Below, piece after piece: positions 50,672-59,735 of a DNA stretch of 64,000 nucleotides. The notes beneath the pieces were generated by a model, which saw only the letters and a program-made list of their open reading frames with translations, did no database searches and was not told the DNA's origin. The stretch is from positions 643,501-707,500 of the forward strand of contig NZ_CP115446.1 in assembly GCF_027912455.1 (NCBI RefSeq). The letters are read 5' to 3'. Position numbers and translations under genes: made by a program. The DNA comes from Aurantiacibacter sp. MUD61 (lineage in GTDB: Bacteria; Pseudomonadota; Alphaproteobacteria; Sphingomonadales; Sphingomonadaceae). Position 1 is the first letter of the stretch, and every line of letters begins with the position of its first letter.

Positions 50672-52174
50672 TTACCGCCCCGCTTCGCTCGACTTCAGCC
50701 AGCCGACCATGCGCTTCCACGTTGGCTTGCCATCGTTGAGCAGGCTCGCGCGGAAGAGGCGGCCGAGCAGGCGCAGCTCGATCCATACAAAGATCACCAT
50801 CAGCACCATCGTGCCGATGATTTCCCATGTCGCAACGCCCGTCCCAAGTCGGGCGAGCATCGCAAACGGCGTATAGATCGGGATCCATGAGAGCACCTTC
50901 ACCACCAGCTGATCGGGGCCGCTGATCGCCGCCTGCATCACAATCAGGACCGGGATCATGATGAGCAGGATGACCGGGGTGAGATAGCTTTGCGCATCCT
51001 GCATGCTCTCGCTCACCGCGCCGATGGCGAGGAACATCATGGCGAGCACGATGTAGCCAGTGACGAAGTAGAACAGCATCGCAAAGATCAGCAGCGGATC
51101 GTCCAGCGCCTCGAGCGAAGGCCGCAGCACATCCGCGGCGAAACCTTCAAAATAGAGCGCTCCGATCAGGCCCGTGCCGGCCCACACGACAATGATCATG
51201 AAGCCGACCGCGCCAAGACCCAGCAGCTTGCCCTGCATCAGCGCATCAGGCTTGATACAGGCGAGCACGCTTTCGACGAGCTTGTTGGACCGCTCTTCAA
51301 CCACGCCCTGCAGCATCAGCGATCCGGTAGTGACCGCGGTGATGAGAAGCAGATAGACAAGGGCAATCGGCACCACCGATCGGGTCGCGACAACGCTGCG
51401 GCCAGCACCCGGAGGCGGCTCGATCACGGAGACCGGCGCCTGCAGTCCCTGAATGGCGAGCGCAGCATCGGGCGCTATACCCTGCGCTGCAAAGGCACCG
51501 TCCCGCAGGCTGCCGGAAAGCTCTTCACGGATGATACGGATCAGCCCGGTATTCGATCGGCCGTTGGTGAAAACGCGCGCTTCCGCGCCGGGTTCGCCGA
51601 AGTTTGCAGGGATTTGCAGCACCGCACCGAAGGGGAGCTCCCGGTCTTCGATATCAACGTCGCCTTCAAGCGCCGCGATCAGTTGCTCGTCCGGCTCCTC
51701 ACCTGCCGCGGGCAAATTCAGTCCATCGGGGAAGGCGACCTGCTCGTAAGATCGATCATCGGGTTCGAATTCGGGTACGCCTTCCTCGCGGAAGGGTTCG
51801 AGAGCTTCGATGGCCGCTTCCGACCCGCCCATGTCGGCGAACCGCTGGATTTCGGCCGGTATCAGCCAGCTCTGGCGGCTCGCCCATGGCGCATCGGGAA
51901 CCGCGTCCTGCAATTCCCAGCGTTCGACGTATTCGGCGAGGTCGCGCAGTTCGCTCGCCTGATAATCCAGTTCCAGCCGCGCGGTAATGCGCTCTTCATA
52001 GGCGTCGGTCTCGTCGACAATGCTGAATGCGACCGAGCGTTCGGGCGCGAGCTTGCTGCTGGCAAAGCCCGAAATGGCAAGCGCAACCGGCACGGCAGCA
52101 ATCATGAACCAGAAGCCCTTGGTGCCAAGGACCTGGCGAATTTCGCGCATGGCGACAAGCATGACTTCTCTCAT
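50672..52174 (-). CDS. ABC-2 type exporter permease (NatB-like)
   Basis: A 500-residue permease. One N-terminal helix (GFWFMIAAVPVALAISGFA) is followed by a large periplasmic domain of about 250 residues, then five or six helices (IALVYLLLITAVTTGSLMLQGV to IIGTMVLMVIFVWIEL). GVVEERSNKLVESVLACIKP is characteristic of NatB/ABC-2 permeases. It forms the membrane part of the exporter with the ATPase gene, whose stop it overlaps by four bases. Na+ or drug extrusion is known for NatAB, but the substrate here is open. Confidence 0.92.
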   Translation of the reverse strand: MREVMLVAMREIRQVLGTKGFWFMIAAVPVALAISGFASSKLAPERSVAFSIVDETDAYEERITARLELDYQASELRDLAEYVERWELQDAVPDAPWASRQSWLIPAEIQRFADMGGSEAAIEALEPFREEGVPEFEPDDRSYEQVAFPDGLNLPAAGEEPDEQLIAALEGDVDIEDRELPFGAVLQIPANFGEPGAEARVFTNGRSNTGLIRIIREELSGSLRDGAFAAQGIAPDAALAIQGLQAPVSVIEPPPGAGRSVVATRSVVPIALVYLLLITAVTTGSLMLQGVVEERSNKLVESVLACIKPDALMQGKLLGLGAVGFMIIVVWAGTGLIGALYFEGFAADVLRPSLEALDDPLLIFAMLFYFVTGYIVLAMMFLAIGAVSESMQDAQSYLTPVILLIMIPVLIVMQAAISGPDQLVVKVLSWIPIYTPFAMLARLGTGVATWEIIGTMVLMVIFVWIELRLLGRLFRASLLNDGKPTWKRMVGWLKSSEAGR

Positions 52175-53097
52175 CGCTCGATCTCCTCATTGGCACCGAC
52201 AAAGTGGATGAACACCTCATGCAGGCTGGGTGTCTGCACATCGAAACTGCGCAGGCCGAAACCGTTCGTGGTGCAATGTTCCAGCAGCTGCTCGGGCGTG
52301 ACCCCGGCGCTCAGCCGAACGTCATATTGGGTCCAGCCATCCTCGGCTGCGCCAATGGCTTCGGCGTGATCGACCCCCGGCAGGGCCGTTGGTGCAGTCC
52401 TGCTGGCGAGTGCGAGGCGCGCAGGCAATGCGGCGCGCGCTTCATCCTGTGTGCCATCGAAAGCCTTTTTTCCGCGCGCCAGCATCAGCAGGCGATCGCA
52501 CAGGCGCTCGGCATGCTGCATGACATGGGTGGAGAAGATCACCGTCGCGCCACCCTTTGCGGCATCGGCGATCAGGTCTTCGAGCATCTTCTGGTTCACT
52601 GGATCGAGGCCGGAAAACGGCTCATCGAGCATCAGCAGCTTGGGCGAGTTGACCAGCGCAGTCGCCACCTGCACCTTTTGCGCCATACCCTTGGAAAGTT
52701 TCTCGACCGGGGATTTGGCCCAATCGGCGAGTTCCAACCGTTCGAGCAGCGCCATGGCAGATTGTTTGGCGGGGCCCGGCTCCATCCGCTTCAGCCGCGC
52801 GAAATAGACAATCGTGTCGAGCACGCTCATCTTCTTGTAGAGCCCGCGCTCCTCGGGAAGGAAGCCGATGTCGCTCGCATTTTCGCGGCTGGGCGGGCTG
52901 CCGAGCACATCGATCCGGCCAGCAGTTGGGGTCAGAATATCGAGCGCCATGCGCAGCGAAGTCGTCTTCCCCGCGCCATTGCCGCCGAGGAATCCGAAGA
53001 TCGTGCCTTCTGGGATCGAAAAGCTGAGATCGTCGACGGCTGTAAAATCACCAAAACGCTTGGTGACGCCGTCGAAAGCGAGTGCCGTGGCGGCCAT
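52171..53097 (-). CDS. ABC exporter ATP-binding protein (NatA-like)
   Basis: A 308-residue ATPase. Walker A is GGNGAGKTT, the Q-loop region is GFLPEERGLYKKM (the EERG type found in NatA-like proteins), the signature is LSKGMAQKVQ, and Walker B is LLMLDEPFSGLD with the switch His in STHVM. A C-terminal domain of about 80 residues follows (DUF4162-like). It is coupled to the permease gene through a four-base overlap. Confidence 0.94.
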   Translation of the reverse strand: MAATALAFDGVTKRFGDFTAVDDLSFSIPEGTIFGFLGGNGAGKTTSLRMALDILTPTAGRIDVLGSPPSRENASDIGFLPEERGLYKKMSVLDTIVYFARLKRMEPGPAKQSAMALLERLELADWAKSPVEKLSKGMAQKVQVATALVNSPKLLMLDEPFSGLDPVNQKMLEDLIADAAKGGATVIFSTHVMQHAERLCDRLLMLARGKKAFDGTQDEARAALPARLALASRTAPTALPGVDHAEAIGAAEDGWTQYDVRLSAGVTPEQLLEHCTTNGFGLRSFDVQTPSLHEVFIHFVGANEEIER

Positions 53098-53193
53098 GTG
53101 AGTGATGCTCCCGAAAGACCCCGGGCGCTAGCGACGCCCTAGCGCGGAGTTAACCCGCTCTGCGACCGGCTGACAAGCGCCAAGCGCCCGAAA

Positions 53194-54174
53194 TTACCGG
53201 CCTTCCGCCTTTTGGCGGATCACTTCGAGCACATTGGCCTGGATATCGCCGAGGAACAGGTCGCCCCAGAGCGCGGCATATCCGTTGAAATGGGTCTGCG
53301 CGGCGTAGGTTGTATGGAGCCGCAGTAGGTGGCGGCCATCCGGCAAGGGCTCGAGCTCGTATCCCCCGCTTTGGATGCGCATGTAGGGGCCATCGGGCCG
53401 CAAATGCGGGTCGGTAATGTCCCAGCCGTCGCTTTGCGTAAAATCGAACTGCCAGCCGATATTGCGGCCCGGTTCCCAGCGATCGACTACTTCGTCGAAA
53501 TACACGCCCCGGTCCCAACGCGCGTGGCGGCGTGCGCCGACCCCCTTGCCATCGAGCTGCGCAAAACGCGGACGCGGGATGCCGATGACGCTCTGGCTAA
53601 TATTCCACTGCCCCGCATCCGGATCGACATGGCCCATGCCCTGCATCAGCGGCCAGATCTCTTCGGCAGGCGCATCGATCACGACCTCGTCGGTGACGGT
53701 GTAATGGGCAATCGGCGGAGTGAGCGTCGTTTCGACAAACAGTGCAATCATGGGCAGCACGAGCAGGCCATGCGCGGCGAAGGTATCGGCGACATTGTCC
53801 TCCCCGTTTTGGTCACGCAGCATCCAGGTGAACAGCGTGCCTGCCATCCCAAACAGGATCCAAAGCGGTGCCAGCATGGCGATGCACACCGCGCCTTCCT
53901 GCAATACGAACACAGAGACCAGCACCATGCCGGCCCCGCTCACGAGCGGGACGAGCGCATAGTAGCGGCGGCTGCGTGTGCCGAGCGGATCTCCGACATA
54001 GGCAATGAAGGCGCAGATCGCGGCTGGCTGTATAATCGTGAAGCTGACCGAGACCACGCCGCTGTCGGGCCGCGCCCACTCAACGAAGAAAAAGCAGCCT
54101 ATCGCCCAAAGCGCTGCGATTCCGCAGGCCTTTGCAATTTGCCATCCGGCCGCCTTTGGCTTCGTATCTGTCAT
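53194..54174 (-). CDS. Membrane protein with C-terminal SRPBCC domain
   Basis: A 326-residue protein with five N-terminal transmembrane segments (16-34, 42-60, 70-90, 99-117 and 132-150, approximately) and a C-terminal SRPBCC/START-like domain from about 155 (VTDEVVIDAPAEEIWPLMQGMG to TTYAAQTHFNGYAALWGDLFLGDIQANVLEVIRQ). Such domains bind hydrophobic ligands; the ligand is unknown. Divergent from a GbsR-type regulator, with a dyad between them, which suggests that the regulator controls it. Confidence 0.8.
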   Translation of the reverse strand: MTDTKPKAAGWQIAKACGIAALWAIGCFFFVEWARPDSGVVSVSFTIIQPAAICAFIAYVGDPLGTRSRRYYALVPLVSGAGMVLVSVFVLQEGAVCIAMLAPLWILFGMAGTLFTWMLRDQNGEDNVADTFAAHGLLVLPMIALFVETTLTPPIAHYTVTDEVVIDAPAEEIWPLMQGMGHVDPDAGQWNISQSVIGIPRPRFAQLDGKGVGARRHARWDRGVYFDEVVDRWEPGRNIGWQFDFTQSDGWDITDPHLRPDGPYMRIQSGGYELEPLPDGRHLLRLHTTYAAQTHFNGYAALWGDLFLGDIQANVLEVIRQKAEGR

Positions 54175-54246
54175 CGCGCGTCTCCGCCTGCCGCCGCGGT
54201 GCCCCTGGCCTGAGTGCTCGAGGGGCTTGACCGACTCGATTGGTTC

Positions 54247-54275
54247 CTTTATTTCAGTTTTTACAGAAATGAAAG
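54247..54275. promoter_or_regulatory. Possible GbsR-type operator
   Basis: CTTTATTTC (54247-54255) and GAAATGAAAG (54266-54275) form an A/T-rich dyad with one extra base, in an otherwise G+C-rich region, 19 bases before the regulator gene and 72 bases before the divergent SRPBCC gene. Confidence 0.45.
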
Positions 54276-54293
54276 AGAGATGAGAATAAACGC

Positions 54294-54842
54294 ATGAAAG
54301 TGATCGACATCCCCGAAGCCCGCGCTTTCATCCTCCACTGGGGGGAAATGGGTAGCCATTGGGGCGTGAACCGGTCGGTCAGCCAGGTGCATGCACTGCT
54401 CTATCTCAGCGAAGAGCCGATGCATGCGGAGGAAATCTGCGAGACGCTCAGCCTCGCGCGCAGCAATGTCAGCACCGCGCTCAAGGAATTGCAGAGCTAT
54501 GGCATCGTCACCCGCACCCATATCATCGGCGACAGGCGCGATCATTTCACCGCCGAGACCGATCTGTGGGACATGCTGATGAAGATCGTGATCGAGCGCA
54601 AGAAGCGCGAGATCGACCCGACCATCCAGACCCTGTCCGACCTCACCGACCAGATGGCCGCGCGCGATGATGTGCCCGAATATGTGCGCGAGCGGATCGG
54701 GCGGATGCACGATTTCATGGGCACGCTGTCAGGCTGGTACGACGATGTGCGCCGCCTGCCCAAATCCACTCTCGTCGCGCTGATGAAAATGGGCGGCAAA
54801 GTCGCCCGCTTCATCCCCGTCCGCAACCAGACGAAGCACTAG
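54294..54842 (+). CDS. GbsR/MarR-type transcriptional regulator
   Basis: A 182-residue winged-helix regulator: VSQVHALLYLSEEPMHAEEICETLSLARSNVSTALKELQSYGIVTRTHIIGDRRDHFTAETD, in order helix-turn-helix and wing. The pattern SLARSNVSTALKEL followed by GDRRDHF is typical of the GbsR family. The C-terminal helices (EYVRERIGRMHDFMGTLSGWYDDVR) should dimerise. It lies divergent from the SRPBCC gene and 22 bases before two small membrane genes, which may belong to its operon. Confidence 0.88.
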   Translation: MKVIDIPEARAFILHWGEMGSHWGVNRSVSQVHALLYLSEEPMHAEEICETLSLARSNVSTALKELQSYGIVTRTHIIGDRRDHFTAETDLWDMLMKIVIERKKREIDPTIQTLSDLTDQMAARDDVPEYVRERIGRMHDFMGTLSGWYDDVRRLPKSTLVALMKMGGKVARFIPVRNQTKH

Positions 54843-54864
54843 AGCCTCTTCGCAGGAGCAAGCC

Positions 54865-55395
54865 ATGCAGACCACGCCAACACCTCCTCACGCCCCTGCA
54901 TTTCGGAAATTACCGAAAGGACAGGATGTGCCGTCGCATCTCAAGGCGTTTGGCGTGGCAGTGGCTGCCGGGACGATGGCAGGTGGCGGGCCATGGCTCT
55001 TGCTCTCAATACCACTGGCGATTGATCGTCTTGGAACCATCGGTCTGCTGGATGCGATAAGAGTGATGCTTGCCCCGTTGCTTTTTGGAGCACCCTTTGC
55101 GTTGCTCGGCATGCTGACAGTCGGACTGGGCGCAACCCGATTACTGCATCACAACTCTCGTGAAAGCATGCTGTCCTACCTGGCAGCTGGCGTGATCGGA
55201 GGCGCGATTATCGCTCTGCTGTTCGTGCTCATTCTGAGCGGCGAACTCACCGAATACCCGCTTTTTGCGATTTTCAGCGTGCTGGGCGGCGCCGGTGCGA
55301 GCCTCACATGGGGGCGACATCGCATGCGGCTCAAGAGGCTACGCGAAAAAGCGCGAGCCGAGCCCGCCAATCCCATTCACGACCTGCTGTTTTGA
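54865..55395 (+). CDS. Four-helix membrane protein of unknown function
   Basis: A 176-residue protein. An N-terminal cytoplasmic tail rich in Pro and Lys is followed by four helices (AFGVAVAAGTMAGGGPWLLL, LLDAIRVMLAPLLFGAPFALLGML, YLAAGVIGGAIIALLFVLIL and LFAIFSVLGGAGASLTWG), and a basic C-terminus (RHRMRLKRLREKARAE). I recognise no family. GCAGGAG lies before the ATG. It follows the GbsR-type gene closely. Confidence 0.6.
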   Translation: MQTTPTPPHAPAFRKLPKGQDVPSHLKAFGVAVAAGTMAGGGPWLLLSIPLAIDRLGTIGLLDAIRVMLAPLLFGAPFALLGMLTVGLGATRLLHHNSRESMLSYLAAGVIGGAIIALLFVLILSGELTEYPLFAIFSVLGGAGASLTWGRHRMRLKRLREKARAEPANPIHDLLF

Positions 55396-55441
55396 ATCCC
55401 CAGTCAACCAATCCCAAGCGGACTAACCAAGGAGAAGTCCC

Positions 55442-55822
55442 ATGATCGAAGCCAGCTATTTCGCCTATCTCATCATCGCCATTGCCATGACCGGTTGGGT
55501 GGCGCGTACGCTCAGCGTCAATGGCGAGGTGTTCCTGGTCGATTGCTTCGGCCATGATGAAGTGCTGGCGCGCAGCACCAACCACTTGCTCGTCGTAGGC
55601 TTCTACCTCGTCAATATCGGCTTCATCCTGCTGACCATCAGCCTTGGCAGCGAGCCGACCACCTATGCCGAGGCCATCCGCTTCGTAGCCACCAAGGTCG
55701 GCCTTGCCGTGCTGGTGCTCGGCTGCTGGCACTTCTTCAACATGCGCGCGATTGCCCTTTACGGTCGCAAGGTCGGCCGCTGGGTGCGCGAGCAGAAGGG
55801 TGATCTCGCCCTCGCGGATTGA
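55442..55822 (+). CDS. Conserved small membrane protein
   Basis: A 126-residue protein with three helices (YFAYLIIAIAMTGWVARTL, NHLLVVGFYLVNIGFILLTISLG and FVATKVGLAVLVLGCWHFFNMRAIALYG). AAGGAG lies about eight bases before the ATG. It looks like a well-conserved hypothetical found in many alphaproteobacteria, with unknown function. It lies after the preceding membrane gene with 46 bases between. Confidence 0.7.
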   Translation: MIEASYFAYLIIAIAMTGWVARTLSVNGEVFLVDCFGHDEVLARSTNHLLVVGFYLVNIGFILLTISLGSEPTTYAEAIRFVATKVGLAVLVLGCWHFFNMRAIALYGRKVGRWVREQKGDLALAD

Positions 55823-55847
55823 GGCACTGTCCTCGATTGCCCACCCC

Positions 55848-55915
55848 CGACCCCTCCCGCTTGCGGGAGGGGAGCGAGACTTGGCCCATCCCGGACTTGT
55901 TCCGAGGTGGGCTTA
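55848..55915. repeat. REP-like palindromic element
   Basis: CCCCTCCCGC (55851-55860), TT, GCGGGAGGGG (55863-55872) form a perfect ten-base hairpin, followed by a second imperfect one, GCCCATC with GGTGGGC (about 55884-55912). Elements of this type are scattered between genes in sphingomonad genomes; I know this as a general impression and cannot count copies here. Confidence 0.55.
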
Positions 55916-55991
55916 GTCGCAGCGGGGTGGGCTGGTTTAAAAAGGGCCAGAGCACCTTCCGCTCGGCTACTTTGCTGCTAGACCAGCTCCC

Positions 55992-57263
55992 ATGAGAACC
56001 CGCCGCAATTCGCCATGGCTCGCGCTGGGCATCCTCGCTGCGATTGCGACGGTCGGCTTTATCGATCGCATTGTCGTCAATGTGCTGGTCGAGCCGATCA
56101 AGCAGGAATTCGGCCTCAGCGATACGCAAGTCTCCATGCTGACATGGGCCTTCGCGGCGCTGAATGTGCTCGGCGGATTTGTGACCGCGCGCTTTGCCGA
56201 ACGGGTGCGGCGGCTCACTCTGATTGCAGGCGGGGTCACCATATGGTCGATGTTTACCGCTGCCTGCGGGCTGGCGGGGAGCTGGGTCCAGCTGCTCACC
56301 GCGCGCATGGGCGTAGGCCTTGGCGAAGCCATCGGACTGCCGCCCAACCAGTCGGTGATCTCCGATTATTTCCCCGCCAACAAGCGCGGCCTCGCGATCT
56401 CGATCCTGCTGCTTTCCCCGCCTCTGGGAGCCTTCATCGGCTTTGTCGGCGGCGGCTATGTCGCGCAGAATTTCGGGTGGGAAGCGACCTTCCTCGTCGC
56501 TGCCATTCCCGGCTTCGTGCTGGGCATCGCCGCCTATATCTTCGTGGGCGAACCTAGGCGCGGTCAATTCGATGCCGAGCAAGGCGATGACGTCCCGCCG
56601 ATCAGCGCCTTTATCGAGCGGATCTGGTCTCTGCCGAGTGCGCGATACCTGATCCTCGGCAGCTTCATCGCGGCCGCGCTCAGCTATGCGCTCAACTTCT
56701 TTTTCGCATCGCTGCTGGTGCGCAAGTTCGATATGGGGCTGGCCGAAGCAGGGCTGTACACCGGCGTGCTGGCGAGCCTTCCCGCCGCGCTCTCCATTGT
56801 CGGCGCAGGCTGGCTGGGTGACCGGCTGGGAGAGCGCAATCCTGCGGCATACGCGCTGATACCCGGCGTCGGCCTCGCGATCGGCGGACCGCTCGGCGTG
56901 TTCGGTATTCTGCAGGGCGATCTCACCATCCTGCTGGTGTGCGTTGGCGGGTCGATTTTCTTCACGCTCAGCTATCTCGGGATCACTTTCGCCACCATCC
57001 AGAACTTGATGCACCCGCGCATGCGCGCGACTGCCTCGGCTACGCTCAATGGCATCTATACGCTCGCCGGCGGCGTCGGGCCGACGCTGATCGGGCTGCT
57101 GAGTGATGCCTTGAGCGAGGAGCATGGCGCGGGACAGGGCCTTGCCATTGCTATGGCCATTGGCGGCGCGGTCTATCTGCTGGCGGCGCTATTCTACTTC
57201 CTCGCCGCGCGCCATCTGCGCAGCGATACGGAGCGGGTCAGCGGCGCAAGGGCAGCAGTCTGA
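55992..57263 (+). CDS. MFS transporter
   Basis: A 423-residue inner-membrane transporter with twelve helices. After WLALGILAAIATVGFIDRIVVNVLVEPIKQEFGLSDTQVSML come the usual loop motif RFAERVRRLTLIAGG and GLGEAIGLPPNQSVISDYFPANKRGLAISILL. This is the sugar-phosphate/anion or spinster-like branch common in sphingomonads. The substrate is not known. It converges on the DUF418 gene with a 26-base overlap. Confidence 0.92.
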   Translation: MRTRRNSPWLALGILAAIATVGFIDRIVVNVLVEPIKQEFGLSDTQVSMLTWAFAALNVLGGFVTARFAERVRRLTLIAGGVTIWSMFTAACGLAGSWVQLLTARMGVGLGEAIGLPPNQSVISDYFPANKRGLAISILLLSPPLGAFIGFVGGGYVAQNFGWEATFLVAAIPGFVLGIAAYIFVGEPRRGQFDAEQGDDVPPISAFIERIWSLPSARYLILGSFIAAALSYALNFFFASLLVRKFDMGLAEAGLYTGVLASLPAALSIVGAGWLGDRLGERNPAAYALIPGVGLAIGGPLGVFGILQGDLTILLVCVGGSIFFTLSYLGITFATIQNLMHPRMRATASATLNGIYTLAGGVGPTLIGLLSDALSEEHGAGQGLAIAMAIGGAVYLLAALFYFLAARHLRSDTERVSGARAAV

Positions 57264-58458
57264 GCCCAGCAAGGCTGCGCCACAGCCACTCCGCCGGACC
57301 CTGCCGGAACCGCGCGAGCCAGAGCGGCGACCAGATCAGCATCAGCGTGACCGGCAGCAGCACCAGTGCCTCTGCCATGCCGCGCCCGATCTCTCCGTAA
57401 AGCCCCAGCCCGCATGCGTGGAACAGTGCGGCGAACACCACGCTGGTGGCGAGGTAATTGGTGAGCGCCATGCGCCCCGTCGCTGCCAGCCGCGTGGTCA
57501 GGCGCGCCCCGCTCCATCGCCCGCCGAACAGCGCCATTGCGGCGGCGGCATAGGCGACACCGAGCAGCAGGTCGAACGGCCCCGTAAAAGCGAAGAAAAG
57601 CGAAGCCATGACGATAGCATCGAAGCCCGAAGCGATCGCCCATGCCGCGAGTGCAACCAGAGGCGGCACGGAAACCAGCGCCAGCCGCTTCGCCAGACCC
57701 AAGGCCCGCGACGTTTCCCATTGCCCCGCCAGCATGCCGCTACGCCACAGGCCGAGGCCGACCAGCATCGCTGCGAGATTGGTGGGCACCTGCACGACTG
57801 CGGCAAACAGCATCGTTTCCAGCTCGCCGAGCCGTCGCGCAATCCGCTCGCCGAAACCTTCCTCCGACCGCTGCAGAAAGTCCGCCGTCGTCTCCGGATT
57901 AAACCCATAGGTCTGTTCCGCCGATGCCACGGATGCCGTGTCCGGATCGACAAGATAGAAAATCGCGAAGGCTCCGGCGACGAGCGTTTGCACCGTGACG
58001 ATTACCCCCGCAGCAACAAGCAGGCGCCGTACAGGCCAGCCCAGCACAAAAGGCAGCAGACAGCCGGTGAGCGCGTAACTCCGCAGGATATCGTTCCCTG
58101 CGAGCAATATCGCGTGGAGCAAGCCGATCAGGAGCAAGACCGCCATGCGCGCATAGTGATCGCGCCGCGGGTGCGCGGTCGCCTTGTCCAGCAGGATCGC
58201 CACGCCAGCCCCGAACATCATCGCGAAGAGGGTGCGGAACTTGTCCTCGACCAACACAAAGGTGATCGCCCAGAGCACGGTTTCGAGCGGCCCGTCGCCG
58301 CCGCCCGCGCGCGGATTGATATAGGCGGCAGGCACCATCGACCAGGCGATGACATTCATCGGGATGATGCCGATCACCGCCACGCCGCGCAGCGCGTCGA
58401 GCGCTTCGATCCGCTTTTTCGCAGGAGCGGCGGTGAGCGAAGTGTCTTGCGTGCTCAC
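57238..58458 (-). CDS. DUF418 family membrane protein
   Basis: A 406-residue protein with about ten helices. RIEALDALRGVAVIGIIPMNVIAWSM at the N-terminus, and the C-terminal DUF418 domain with GRMALTNYLATSVVFAALFHACGLGLYG and WSPLWLARFRQGPAEWLWRSL, are the family hallmarks. DUF418 proteins (YeiB-like) are thought to be transporters, without firm evidence. It starts 18 bases after the metK stop and may be co-transcribed with lnt-metK. Confidence 0.9.
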   Translation of the reverse strand: MSTQDTSLTAAPAKKRIEALDALRGVAVIGIIPMNVIAWSMVPAAYINPRAGGGDGPLETVLWAITFVLVEDKFRTLFAMMFGAGVAILLDKATAHPRRDHYARMAVLLLIGLLHAILLAGNDILRSYALTGCLLPFVLGWPVRRLLVAAGVIVTVQTLVAGAFAIFYLVDPDTASVASAEQTYGFNPETTADFLQRSEEGFGERIARRLGELETMLFAAVVQVPTNLAAMLVGLGLWRSGMLAGQWETSRALGLAKRLALVSVPPLVALAAWAIASGFDAIVMASLFFAFTGPFDLLLGVAYAAAAMALFGGRWSGARLTTRLAATGRMALTNYLATSVVFAALFHACGLGLYGEIGRGMAEALVLLPVTLMLIWSPLWLARFRQGPAEWLWRSLAGLRLLPLRR

Positions 58459-58476
58459 CGCCCGTCTCGTGTCAGG

Positions 58477-59685
58477 TCAGGCCAAAGCTGCCTTGAGATC
58501 GTCCACCAGATCGGTGCGTTCCCACGGAAAGGCATCCCCTTCTGCCGAGCGGCCGAAGTGACCGTATGCGGCGCTCTGGCGATAGATCGGCTTGTTGAGG
58601 CCGAGGTGCGTGCGGATGCCGCGCGGGGTCAGGTCGCCCAGCTTGGCAATGGAGCGGATCGCATCCTCGATCTTGTCGTCTGCCACCGTGCCGGTGCCGT
58701 GGGTGTCGACATAGAGCGACAGCGGCTTCGACACGCCAATGGCATAGGCGAGCTGGATCGTGCACTTCGTGGCAAGGCCAGCCGCGACGATATTCTTGGC
58801 GAGGTAGCGGGTGATGTAAGCCGCGCTGCGGTCTACCTTGGTCGGGTCCTTGCCCGAAAACGCGCCCCCGCCGTGCGGGCTTGCGCCGCCATAGGTATCG
58901 ACAATGATCTTGCGACCGGTGAGGCCGGCATCGCCATCGGGGCCGCCGATTTCGAAGCTGCCCGTGGGGTTGATGTGCCACACGGTGTTGTCGGTGATGA
59001 AACCATCGGGAAGGATATTGCCAACCACGCCCTTCACATAGGCATGAAGTTCGGCCTCCTTTTCGCCCTTGTCGTAACCCGGCGCGTGCTGGGTCGAGAC
59101 GACGATTGCGGTGCATTCCACCGGCTTGCCGTTTTCATACCGCAGCGTGACCTGGCTCTTGCTGTCGGGCTCGAGGAAAGGCGCGGTGCCATTCTTCCGG
59201 TCGGTCGCCATCTGCTGCAGGATCTTGTGGCTGTAATCGAGCGTCGCGGGCATGAGGTCAGGCGTCTCGTCACAGGCAAAGCCGAACATGATGCCCTGGT
59301 CGCCCGCGCCTTCGTCCTTGTTGCCGCTGGAATCGACACCCTGCGCGATATGCGCGCTCTGGCCGTGGAGGTGGTTCTCGAAAGTCAGCGTTTCCCAGTG
59401 GAAGCCATCCTGCTCGTAACCGATTTCCTTGACGGTGTTGCGGGCGATCTGTTCGATTTCAGCCTTCTTGCCCGGCAACCAATCGCCATCTTCAAAAACT
59501 CCGCGACAGCGAATCTCACCAGCAAGAATGACACGCTGAGTGGCGGTCAACGTCTCGCAGGCGACACGAGCTTCGTTGTCGTGACGGAGCATAAAATCGA
59601 CGATGGCATCGGAAATCTGGTCGGAAACCTTGTCCGGATGGCCTTCGGAGACGCTTTCGGACGTAAACAGGTAGGATTGGCGCAT
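58477..59685 (-). CDS. metK: S-adenosylmethionine synthase
   Basis: A 402-residue enzyme that makes SAM from ATP and Met. The motifs are clear: [20 protein letters not shown] (ATP and metal site), [10 protein letters not shown] (flexible loop), and [19 protein letters not shown]. The ATG at 59685 ([16 protein letters not shown]) is chosen from the family; the frame extends 36 codons upstream into lnt without support. It lies 50 bases downstream of lnt, too short for a SAM riboswitch. Confidence 0.98.
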   Translation of the reverse strand: MRQSYLFTSESVSEGHPDKVSDQISDAIVDFMLRHDNEARVACETLTATQRVILAGEIRCRGVFEDGDWLPGKKAEIEQIARNTVKEIGYEQDGFHWETLTFENHLHGQSAHIAQGVDSSGNKDEGAGDQGIMFGFACDETPDLMPATLDYSHKILQQMATDRKNGTAPFLEPDSKSQVTLRYENGKPVECTAIVVSTQHAPGYDKGEKEAELHAYVKGVVGNILPDGFITDNTVWHINPTGSFEIGGPDGDAGLTGRKIIVDTYGGASPHGGGAFSGKDPTKVDRSAAYITRYLAKNIVAAGLATKCTIQLAYAIGVSKPLSLYVDTHGTGTVADDKIEDAIRSIAKLGDLTPRGIRTHLGLNKPIYRQSAAYGHFGRSAEGDAFPWERTDLVDDLKAALA

Positions 59686-59735
59686 GTTGGAGATTGCCTT
59701 CTCTTTAATTCGAATAGGATATTCAGCGGGCGGCT

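Noticed and set aside
59686..59735. A SAM-responsive riboswitch in front of metK
   Set aside because: Only 50 bases separate lnt and metK, with no stem or conserved SAM-II type sequence.
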